Positions 25,009-36,500 of a stretch of DNA of 64,000 nucleotides are shown here, piece after piece. The notes under the pieces were generated by a model. That model was not told the origin of the DNA. It ran no database searches and worked only from the letters and a program-made list of their open reading frames with translations. The DNA comes from Scleroderma bovista (Eukaryota > Basidiomycota > Agaricomycetes > Boletales > Sclerodermataceae), in the NCBI GenBank assembly GCA_037178675.1, contig JAYMGJ010000131.1:100934-164933 (forward strand). The letters run 5' to 3'. The position numbers and the translations under genes were made by a program. How positions within the stretch are numbered: position 1 is the first letter of the stretch; the number at the start of each line of letters is the position of its first letter.

Positions 25009-26300
25009 GATGGAGGGGGTTGAAACGGTACTGCAAGAGCAACGCCTCTATATGGGAGGATGGCACACTCTTTTTCCGCACACCTTCCCTGCGATGGTTC
25101 GGCCTGTCTCTAAATAGCTTACCGGGGTATACATACTTATCAGGTTTTAATTAGGGCGCCGGATGAGGAAATAACTTACTAACTTGGAGCTCGTTCAGTA
25201 AGACTATGTACAACTGAGTACGGCATGAACGACTCTATGAATCACTGACGTAAATGCTTCTGTCCTAGGTCGAGAAAAATCATCCAGTTAGACGTACCCG
25301 CATGTTCTGAAGGCAGCAGCATCCCCAGTGACGGTGGGAATCCATATTTGTTGTTGAAACCATCATGCTCTTGCTAGTTTGCCAAAGCCAGCTCCTAAGA
25401 GAGAAAAATAGTAGTCTTTCCTCTAAAATTCGGGTTTTCCAAAGGGCTGGCGGAGAGTACGGCTGCCATGGAATGACCGACGCTCTGCTTGGTTAGTTCT
25501 TACTATGTAACCTCCGGCAAGAAATGTCATATCATAGATGCTTACCTATGAATCCGGGACATAAATGCAAATATTTCCAATCATTTTGAGTCGCTCGACT
25601 GGTCTTACCAAGCCCTTCGCCGCCCATTGCAAGTCCAAGAATTATGTACATAGTTCCGGAAATGGGTTCATCTGATTGAACCGTGGCTTCCGAGGAATGG
25701 AATGCCCAATGTCGTACAAGGGCGTTTCTGCGGTTCAGCCAATGTGACCCTTTCAAGGATATACCACGTACCTAAGGGATTTGCAGGTCATCTGGGGGGT
25801 CCTGTTGGGTAAGGACTTTCCTCCGACCGAGGAACTGGTCAAAGAGGGATCAGGAAAGACCGCCACGTGATTACCGAAGCCTGTGGATAAACTGGTCCCC
25901 TAGGCAACGAGAAGGAAGAGTTGCTCGCGCTCATTTCGACTCGCATGGCCGGTTTTGGGCAGCGCGCCCAGTCTGTATTTTCCCCTGATCATCTCTCCTA
26001 CCTATGATGCACTGTTCTCTTTACCTACTGTTTGCCGGTCCCTGTTTCGCCAGCGAGGCCATCTACGTACTAACCGCTGTCAAGAAAATAGCAAGTTTAT
26101 ACTGCCCACTGTCCAAATATCGGTCGCTATATGATGCATATACAATGACTCGCTCAACTGGTCTGGCCAAGCCTTTCATCAGCCAGGATTCCGGACATTG
26201 AACAGTTCTGGAAATAGCTAAATCATGGTGAGGACAACCCGTGGTTGCACAAGGGTAAATAATTTAGACAGTTTGGCGGGCGACGACACCAATCCTCCTC
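25009..26300. other. Intergenic spacer between Atg22-like copies B and C
   Basis: 1.3 kb without a supported gene. It should include the promoter of copy B. Short frames at 25532-25756 and 26004-26201 show no domain. Confidence 0.45.
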
Positions 26301-28545
26301 TCAGCTCCTCTGTGTTGATGCCCATCTCACAGCATCTCGCCTACCTTTTTTCACATCAACAGCGAACCAAATAGTAAACGCCGCCGCAGTACACAGTGCG
26401 AACAAGAAAGGAAAGCCTTGCCAGTTGTTGCCAGACTTGTCGATGATCGCCTGGATTACGTTTGGTCCAACCATGGAGGATGCGCGATTTGAGAGGCCAA
26501 AAAGACCAAAAAACTGGGCGTGCGGAAGTGGTGTATCAGGCAGTATGGATTGAATGAATTTGGCAGACTTACCATATTTTCAAAACCAGGTGGGCTGAGC
26601 TCTGCCATCATCGTTTGGGAGAAGGCATAATAAGGGGCTTGGAAGAGACCAGATACAACATTATACGCCCTGGGTGACATGCATGAGAGATGAACGAACA
26701 TGCACAAAAAATACTCACCAGAATTCCCAAGCGTTGTGGAAGCTAGGGTGCGCAACATATCATTCCAGCAAAAATGTGGTCTATTTAGATTTAACTCACC
26801 CGAGCTTATTGGTCCAGATACCAACCATGCCCCACAGCGGAATTAATACTGTTACAATGTTCGTAACGGCAAACTGTGCAGAAGTGAGAAACCATTCTGA
26901 AAGAAAACACGATCACTTGCCATTCTTTTTGTACTAATTTTCCAATATCGTTGAATATACCAGAATCCAAGTGTACTAATAGTCGATGTAACAGCTTGTG
27001 CTAACCCAAGATATGTCGATGTCAGAAAAGAGAAGTTGAATTTTGAATTTTGGCAAATCAAAACGAGAGTGCCAGTGGTATTCAATCCCTGAACGAGAAG
27101 GGTAACGTCGCTAAATTACGATGGCTTGGAAGAAACAACACTTACGTCTGCAAGTAAGAAAAATGCGAAGAGGTATACAAAGGTATAAGGAAGATGCTTA
27201 TACGTTTTAAGAGCCGCCCATATCTTGAGACCGACATGAATGAATAAACGAGGTATGGTGCAAACACTAGGAAGTTACCTGCTTCCATCCAACCGTCAAG
27301 TAATGTTCACCCTTCGGCAAAGGAGGACCAGGTCGAGGCAACTGATATATAACTGCAGATAGTTATCAGATCTTTGAATGTGTTAGGACCCAAAGTCAGC
27401 ACGCACACCACCATATTCCGAGAAGGACCCAGTAGGTATTGTCGCTATTTAGGAAATTAAATCCAACACACGGGATCAAACTAGCGAGCATACAGCGCTA
27501 AAACATAGTTATCAATGAGCGGATTGTTTGCAGCCGCAGGAGGCAAAAGCAGTGCGAGGTTCAGAGCATTTGTGACGATATAGCCCACATTACTGTGCAT
27601 CTAAAGAGCATTTTACAAGATCTGATTTGACCAGGATAATAATACTGACCGTGCTGATGTTGCTAATCCTGTTTTTCTCGAGAGACTCCTCGCTCTCATA
27701 CACCTCGGTAGATGTCTCACCATTCTCGTAGCTCTCACGAAGTTTTCGTGAATGTGGGGTATTTCGCGCGAGTCGAGGAAAAGCCGCCGCATAGAAAACA
27801 AGTGTTGCACCATATGACACAAATCCAATGATATACAACGCCATCGCAAGCTTCCAGCGACTTGCAGCTACCAAAAACATTCTCCGTGAGACCTCAAAGA
27901 TCGCGTCTTCCAACGAAAACATACATGTAAGTGCCATACAGGCATACTGCGCTGCCCAGCAAACGACGGTCACGACAAAAAGTAGCCATCGCCCAAAAGT
28001 TCCATAGTCACCAGCCGGACCAACTGTAGTGAGGATGACGGTCATAATAGCAAAGCTGATGCCATTGGCGAGGAGAACAACGCTCGCAATTGGCTTTGTC
28101 CCTGAGCCCCATGGAAGCACACACGGACCAGATGGAGTACAAGACGAGCCGGGACCCAAGTTGGGGTCATATCCAGCCGCGGTCGCAAGGCTTTGGAATA
28201 GCGTCTGTGTGTAACCAAGAGGGCCGACACCCTGATACGCAGTTTGAGTTAGTACTGGACAGCGAGAGGGCATATGCTAAACTCACACAATTCCCGTTGT
28301 AGTACACTACGCGATGAAAATTCCAGTTCCAAGGGATGTGCTTTGGAGTGACACTCACAATAGTAACTCCAGAGTTCCTTCCTCGTGACGAGAGGTTCGA
28401 CCTTGTCTACAAACGCTATCGGGGTGCTTCCGTTATCTCTGTCTTGATCGCTCTCCAGAACTTCAGAGGTGGAATATATGACCTGAGAATGGTTCGCATC
28501 CACTGGGCAGGGCCTTGCGTTCTCGACGGCAGGCTCTGTGGACAT
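26301..28545 (-). CDS. Atg22-like vacuolar transporter, tandem copy C
   Basis: Third paralogue. The start MSTEPAVENARPCPVD is at 28545 and the tail again ends VTRKELWSYY. Core landmarks: GVGPLGYTQTLFQSLATAAG, CVLPWGSGTKPIASVVLLAN, TTVGPAGDYGTFGRW, FPRLARNTPHSRKL, LEKNRISNISTV, AAFPRL and QAPYYAFSQTMMAELSPPG. The last exon ends VKKGRRDAVRWASTQRS with TGA at 26301. The intron after ...NYVLAL (donor GTATGC) is conserved with copies A and B. No frameshift was seen. The uniform order and orientation of A, B and C indicate two unequal-crossover duplications of one ancestral gene. Confidence 0.87.
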
Positions 28546-28717
28546 GGTGGGTCGGAATGAAGGGGATTAAGTCCCAGTGGGACTAGAAGCGAGAGTTCTG
28601 CCCGCACTAAATCATTAATGGTCTAACTTCACCGCGCGGTCGAGGAAATAGCCTGAACATAATGCCTTTACATAACAAGCAACCGTGTGATCAAATGATA
28701 TTTATTTCAAGTTGTTG

Positions 28718-29636
28718 GCATGTGCAGCAGCTGAGGCCTGTTTTCACGCCTGGCGAAACCGAGGATGGGAAGTGTATCTACTGATCCGGACCCCAGTCTC
28801 ATCCAGTACGTGTCTATCCCTTGCTAAGGTTCGTTCCAACACCTGCACAGCGGGAACATCAAGGATGACCCTCTGCCATTATAACGCCCGGATCGTTCCT
28901 CCCAGCGAACCTGAGAGCGGGATGCACCCGGGACTATGTAGGCTCCAGTAAGGAACGTTCCAGCTGTCGTCCACCCCATCAAGTCCAGTCTCCGCTTCGG
29001 TGTCCTCGTCTTGAGACAATACCAATGCAAGCGCCGAACGACATCTGTTTCCTGAGTTTTGCAGACAGCGCGACCTTCATGCCCATCTGAACAACCTTGC
29101 GGTTGAGCTTTGTGCTGAAATCTCTGGGTTTGGGGCCAAAAGCGACATTTCCACCTCGGAGCATTGGGCTTTGTCCATCCAGACGATTCCTTTCTGAGGG
29201 TGGATTTTCCTGCCGGTCCCTCTGACCTCCCCACGTGTTTTTGGTGGGCGCTGTGCCCTGTCGCTGAGAATCGAGGTAGTGAATTGCACACAGGTCTCTC
29301 CGGATGGGGTGGTGGAACACCAAGGGGCCCAAGGCAACAGCCTGGTCTTTGACTTTCTTTCCGTACAGGGACGATAGCGTCAGATACACTGGTTTGTCTG
29401 CGACTATGTAGAAATGAGAAGGAGAACAAACGGAGGAAATGTGAGAGTACCGTTTGATTCTGTAGCAAATGCATGAATGCTTCGGAACTGTACCTGTGGC
29501 TGCTTTCTAGCAGTGGTGATTGCCCATCGCAGAGGTCGTGTCGGTCGCTATCAGAACCTGTGTCAGTGGTGCTCTCTCTCCTTGACTCAGAATACTCGCG
29601 CACTTGGAAGGGAGACCGCCAGAAAGGACACGACAT
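28718..29636 (-). pseudogene. Mitochondrial ribosomal protein uL4m, decayed copy
   Basis: Shares the whole layout of the intact gene at 46233-47208: ATG at 29636, intron after MSCPFWRSPFQ, second exon, then YLTLSSLYGKKVKDQAVAL. It then breaks. An extra base near 29238-29242 (long A/T run) shifts the frame after GTAPTK, the GRARLGDG segment is deleted, and a further shift follows ALSAKLR. The flanks on both sides also match those of the intact gene, so this is a DNA-level duplicate, not a processed copy. Confidence 0.85.
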
Positions 29637-29639
29637 AGT

Positions 29640-30524
29640 AACTCGAGTGGTTTGTGAGCCTTTGGTGAAAGGATCACTCTTTCCAAATACGGACGTTCAG
29701 CAAGCTTGTCTTCATCAGTTTAGTGTTGCCGCGAACTGAACGAAATCAAACAGAAATCAAAAGTTCGTTTTTCGGGCTAAAAATGAGCTGAAGTCAAACG
29801 AAGTCGGCCGTATGAGCCCAACCAATGGTAACTTAGACAGCCCGGGTAGGCTGTCATGGTGAAAGTCTCTCACCGGGGCCGCTCTTCGTGCTCGCGACGT
29901 TCAATAGTGAATTTATCCGCACCGTCCTGAGGATCCAGAATATGTATCCCGGGAAGGGGCTTAATTATTTATATTCAGATGTGAACGATCGTCGTCGATT
30001 TCGACAGAGTGCCACGTACTGGTGCGAGAGCTCGAAGTCAAGCCATACCACTCCTTCTGCATAGGCCCACCTTTGGGAATACAACAATACAGCGCCCAGC
30101 GCCTTCAATTGCAATAGTAGCGAGCAGAAGTACGGCCACCATCGGCAGTTGTGTAGATGTGGGATCGTAATTGGTGGCACCCATCGTGGTGCTTTCGACC
30201 GCGTCCTTGATTGCTGCACCAAGCGGGTCACTGGATCTAAGCTAAGTGGGATTGGGTTACTTGGCTGCCTTAGGAGGAGGAGATCATCCTTACTCGCGGG
30301 CCCCAGGGTAAGTACTGGCAAGAGACGACCAGGCCCGACTCGGTCACGATGGCTGATTGCACGTCTGAGCAGAATCGGAGTGCAGGTTGCGCCCATTGGA
30401 CGTTTTGGGTGCACCTCGTTGAATCGATGAGACTGCTCGATAAGCGCCCTGATATTGTCTTTGCAACGCTTTCGGTCTAACCACCACACACCCCTCCACT
30501 CGACACACTACTTTTTGTGCAACC
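29640..30524. other. Intergenic region upstream of GTPase copy 2
   Basis: Contains duplicated 5' flank of the uL4m copy (to about 29730), then ~700 bp with no recognisable gene. The last ~80 bp before 30525, rich in CCACCACACACC and CACTCGACA strings, match the upstream region of GTPase copy 1 and likely form the promoter/5' UTR. Confidence 0.5.
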
Positions 30525-33500
30525 ATGGCTCCTAAAGGCGTCAGAAAAGTTTTCGCTTTGCTGGCATGGAAGAATAATACGGGGAAGCTTGGCTCAACCC
30601 CCAGAGCAAGTGAGTATTTATGGGCTGGATAGCGTGCATTAGCAGTGTGGCGACAGACTCTTCTCTCCAGGTGCTGACAATGTGCTTCACATAGATCCTA
30701 CGGACGTCAGAACTGAGCAGCGTGATTCGGGCCCAAGTGCGGGTGAGGGCCGTGCTTATGTCCAAAATCGTGGACTGCATAACAAGATGACGACCGACTC
30801 TTTTCTCCAGGTGCTGACGATATACCCCACATGGACCCTGCAGACATCGGAAACGCCGAGCAGCCAGGTTCCAGTGCAGGTGAGTGCTTGTATCCAATAT
30901 CTGGGTCCGGATGGCGTACATTACCAAAGTGGCGACCGATTCCTCTCTCCAGGTGCTGGCGATATGGATTCTGCGGACGTCGGAAACATTGAGCAGGATA
31001 ACCCGGAGCCTAGTGCAGGTGAGTACTTATAGCCAACACCATCGACCGGATCCGATACATTAGCGGCATTGTGATCGACTCTTGTCCAGGTGCTGATATC
31101 CTTCTCATGGATCCCGAGACCGTCAAAGGGCACTTTGACCGTATTCGTCGTTTTAGAGTCCTCGTCGTCGGCAAATCCAATGCTGGTAAAACGACTCTCT
31201 TACAGCGTGTTTGCAATACCACAGACCTCCCCGAAGTCTTTAATGCCAAAGGCGAAAAGGTAGGGTGTCTCATCGCATAATATTGCCAGGTGATACACGA
31301 TATTCCTAGCTTGATCCTACTAAGGTTGTGCAAGGATCTCGGCAGGTGTGTTTCACGATTCTGGGATGTCACCCCAACAGACTAATAATTCCCAGAGGGG
31401 ATATCATGACATCGAGAACGAGCTTATTTTTCGGAGCAGTCCACCCTTCGTCTTTCATGACTCACGAGGATTCGAGTCAGGTTCTGTGAGAGAGTTACAG
31501 TGGATGAAGGAATTCATCGCAGACCGAGCGACCAGAAAGCGGTTAGCAGAGCGGGTTCATGCTATCTGGTGAGACTAGCATCACCGAATCTCATTAAGTC
31601 GCTAAAAATTGGCATCCAGGTTTTGCATTCCAATGAGTGAGCCCGAGAGGGCAATTGTGGCTGCAGAAGAACAGTTCTTCAATGAGTGTAATACTGAACG
31701 TGGTGGGAATCTCCATTATGATTCGCAATATACGGTTCTGAGTAATCGTTGGGTAGTGCCCGTGGTTGTGGTGTTAACAAAGGCTGACGCAATGGAAGGG
31801 CTGGCAATTGGGCGGCTTAGAGAGCAAGGGATGTCAATGAGGGAGGCGATGGAAAAAGCCGGGAGCATGGCACCACAAATTTTAAGTGAGGTTCGCACAA
31901 AAATCGAGAACAAATTGAATGGGTGCAAATACCCACCAAAGACCTATTTATCACTGAGTGGTGAGTTGTCATCCCCTGGACCATTGTATTAAGTATGCTA
32001 AAAGTACTGCTTCATGGAGATATGAATGCAGAGGGTGCAGATTGTAATCCACTCATAAGGTGCACCACAAATGCACTGGATGAGGTGGAACTGCAGAAGC
32101 TAGTGGTGTCAGCACAACAAGTCAATTTTGAACTGAATATTGAATTTTCTATCAAGTAAGGGGCTTATCTGACCTACTTGAAGGTAGATGATATCTCAAT
32201 GGTTTTCAGATACATCATGGGACAGGCAAAGGGAGCCACATTTGACAAAAAAATTCTGGAACTTGAAATACTCCAATGGATGCCACTGAAACAGGTAAGA
32301 GGGCTATAAGAGGTTTGTCCATCACTAAAACAAAATGCTTTCATAGGTAATCAATTCACTCTAATATTGTGTTCCAATCCAACTAAGCACTTTATGATAC
32401 ATGAATCATTCTGGTCCTTGTGGCTTGACAGTTTGTGAGTGGTTTCATGGCAGGTGTGGCTGGGTCTTGTCTCACTGCCCTCACTCCCACTCTGGTCCTG
32501 TTGGCTTGACAGGAAGTGGGTGATTTCATGGCAGGTGCAGCTGGGTCTGTTCTCACTGCTTTCACTCCTGTCACTCCTGTGCTGCTGGCTTGACAGCAAG
32601 TAAGTGATTCTATGGCAGGTGCAGCTTGACTGTTTCTCACTGCCCTCACTCCCACCCTGGTTCTGTTGGCTTGACAGGAAGTGAGTAATTTTATGGCAAC
32701 TACAGCTAGGTCTGTTCTCACTACTTTCACTTCCACTCTGGTCCTGTTGGCTTGACAGCAAGTGAGTGATTTCATGGCAAGTGCAGCTCAGCCTACTCAC
32801 TGCCTTCATTCCTACTTTGGTTCAATTGGCCTGGCAGCCTGTGAGTGATTTTATGGCAGGTACAGCTGGGTCTGTTCTCATTAACTTCAATCCAATGTTG
32901 CCTTCACAGCAAGTGAGTGATTTCATCATGGCAGGTGCAGCTTGGTCTGTTCTCATTGCCTTCACTCCCACTGTGGTCCTGTTGACAGAATGTGAGTGAT
33001 TTCATGGCAGGTGCACCTGGATCTGTTCTGAGTGTTCACTTTCACTTTGGTCCTGTTGGCTTGACAGCAAGTAAGTGATTTCATGGCCAGTGCATCTGGA
33101 TCTGTTCTCACTGCTGTCATTATCACTCTGGTTCTGTTGGCTTGTCAGAAAGTAAGTGATTTCATGGCAGGTGCAGCTGGGTCTGTTCTCACAGCTCCTA
33201 TTCTGGTCATGTTGGCTTGACAGGAAGTGAGTGACTGCATACAGGTGCAGCTGGGGCTTGTCTCATTACCTTTACTCCTATCTTGGTCCTGTGGGCTTGA
33301 CAGCAAGTGAGCAATTTCAGGGTAGTTGCAGCTGGGTCTGTTCTCACTGTCTTCATTTAAACCCTTGTGCTGTGGGTTTGACAGATTGTGAGTGATTTCA
33401 TGGCAGGTACAGCTGAGTATGAGCTGACTGCCTTGGCTCCCACTTTGGTTGTGTTTGCTTGACAGCTTGTGAGTGATTACATGGCAGGTGCAGCTGGGTC

Positions 33501-36500
33501 TGTTCTCACTACCTTCACTTGCACTGTGGTCCTGTTGGCTTGACAGCAAGTGGGTGATTTCATGATAGGCACACTTGGATCTATTCTCACTGCCAGCACT
33601 CCCCCTCTGGTCCTGCTGGCATAACAGCGTGTGAGTGATGTCATTTCAGATGCAACTGGATCTGTACTCACTGCCATCACATCCACTCTGATCTTGTTCA
33701 CTTGACAGCTTGTAAGTAATTTCAAGGCAGGTGCAGCTAGGTCTGTTCTTATTGCTTTCATTCCCACTCTGGTCCTGTTCACTTGACAGCGTGTAAGTGA
33801 TTTCATGACATGTACAGCTGGGTTTGTTTTTACTGCCTTCACTCTCACTCTGGTCTTGGTGGCTTGACAGGAAGTGGGTGATTTCATGGCAGATGCAGCT
33901 TTGTTTGTTCTCACTGCCTTCACCCCCACTGTGCTCCTGTTGGCTGGCCAGCTTGTGAGTGATTTCATGACAGGTGTGGCTGGGTCTGTTCTCACTGTCT
34001 TCACCCCCACTCTGGTCCTGTTGGCTTGACAGCATGTGAGTTATTACATGTTATGTGTATCTGGGTCTGTTCTTATGACCTCCCACTTTGGTCCTGTTTG
34101 GCTTGATAGGAAGTGAGTGATTTCATAGCAGATGCAACTGGATTTGTTCTCACTACATTCACTACAATTCTTTTCCTGTGGATTTGACAGCTTGTGAGTG
34201 ATTGTATGACAGGTGCAGCTGGGTCTGTTCTCACTGCCTTCATTCCCACTCTGGTCCTGTTGGCTTCACAGGATGTGAGGAATTTCATGGTACTAGATAC
34301 AGCTGAATCTTTTCTGACTTCCCTCCACTGCCACTCTTGTCCTGTTGGCTTCACAGGATGTGAGTAATTTCATGGCAGGTGCAGCTGGATCCATTCTGAC
34401 TTCCCTCACTCTCACTCTTGTCTGTTGGCTTGACAGGATGTGAGTGATTTCATGGCAGGTGCACCTGGGTCTGTGTTCACTGCCTTCACTCCCATCTGGT
34501 CCTCTTGGCTTGACAGCAAGTAAGTGATGCTGTGGCAGGTGCCCCTGGGACTGCTCTCATTGCCTCCACTCCTACTGTGATGCTGTTGGTTGTTGGTTGC
34601 ACAGGAAGTGAGCAATTTCATAGCTTGTGCAATTGGGTCTGATCTCACTACCTTCACTTCTACTCTGCTTTGACAGATTGTGAGTGACTCCATGGCATGT
34701 GCAGGTGCATCTTTTCTCACTGCCTCCACTCCCACTCTGGTCCTGTTGGGTTGACAGCTTGTGAGTGATTGGATGGCAGGTGGAGCTTGCTTTGTTCACT
34801 GCCACTTTGGTTCTGTTGACAGGATGTGAGTGATTTCACAGTGGTAGATGTAGCTGGGTCTGTTCACACTGCCTTCACTCCCCCTCTGGTTCTGTTGGCT
34901 TCAACAGGATGTGAGTAATTTCATGGCATGTACCATTGGGTCTGTTCTCAATGTTTTCAATCTCACTCTGGCCTGTTGGCTTGACAGCTTGTGAGTGATT
35001 TCATAGCAGGCAGAGCTGGCTAGGGCTGTTCTCACTTTCTTTACTCCCTTTCTGGTCATATTGGCTTCATAGGTAGTGAGTGATTTCATGGCAGATACAC
35101 CTGTGTCTGTTCTCACTGCTTTCATTCCCACTCTGGTGCTGTTGGTTCCACAGGAAGTCAGTGATGTCATCTGCAGTTGGGTCTGTTCTTACCACCTTCA
35201 TGCCCACTCTGGTGCTGTTGGCTTTGCAGTTTGTGAGTGATTTCATCAAAAGTGGAGCTGGGTCTGTTCTCACTGTCTTCATTTCCACTATGGTGGTGTT
35301 TGTTTATCAGATTGTAAGTCATTTCATGACAGGTGCAACTGGGTTTGTTCTTACTGCCTTCACAGGAAGTGTGTGATTCCATGGCAGGTGTAGTAGCTGG
35401 GTCTCACTCCATTCACACCCACTCTTGTCATGTTGGCCTGGCAGAAAGTGAGTGGTTTCATGACAGGTGCAGCTGGCTCAGGTCTCACTGTCCTCACTCC
35501 CATTGCTCTCATCCCATGGACTTGACAGCGAGTGAGTAATTTCATGGAAGGTGTACCTGGGCCTTTCTTACTGGTTTCACACCCACTCTGGTGCTGTTGG
35601 CTTGACAGCAAGTGCATGATTTTGTGTCAGGTGCACTTGGATCAGTTCTGACTGCCTTCATTTCCACTCTGTTCTGGTTGACTTGACAGGAAGTGAGCAA
35701 TTTCATGGCAGGTGCAACTGGATCTGTTCTCACTGCCATCATTGCCACTCTGGTCCTGTCCACTTGACAGCATGTGAGTGATTTTACAGCAGGGGCAGAT
35801 GGGTTTCTTCTCACCACCTTCACTCTCACTCTGGTCTTGTTGGCTTGATAGCTTGTGAGTGATTTCATGTGAGGTGCAGCTGAGGGTGTTCTCATTCCCT
35901 TCACTCCCACCCTTGTTCTGTTGGCTTCACAGGAAGTTGGTAATTTCATCACAGGTCTAACTCAGTCTGTTCTCACTGCTTTCACTCCCACTTGGTCCTG
36001 TCTTGGCTTGAAAGGAGGTGAGTAATTTAATGGCATATGCAGCTGGGTCTGGTCTCACTTCCTTTACTCTACTACCCTTGTCCTATTTGCTTGATAGCTT
36101 GTAAGTAATGTCATAGCAGGTGAACCTGGGTCTGTTCTTACTACCTTCACTCCCACTTTGATCCTGGTTTGGCACATAGGAAGTGAGTGATTTCATGGTA
36201 AAAGCAGCTGGGTTTGTTCTGACTGCTTTCACTGCACTCTTGTCCTGCTGGTTGACAGCTTGTGAGTGGTTGCATGGCAGGTGCAGCTGGGTCTTGTCTG
36301 ACTGCCATCATTCCCACTCTGGTCCTGTTGGCTTTACAGCCTGTGAGTAATTTCATGGCAGGTACAGCTGGGTCTGTTCTGACTGCCTTCACTCCAACAC
36401 TGGTGTTGTTGGCTTTACAGCAAGTGAGTGATTTCATCATAAGTGCAGCTTGGCCTGTCTTCACTTCCTCCAATCCCACTCTGGTCCTGTTGGTTTGATA

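Noticed and set aside
28824..29636. 270-aa ORF as a new protein
   Set aside because: It runs through introns and wrong frames of the uL4m pseudogene copy.
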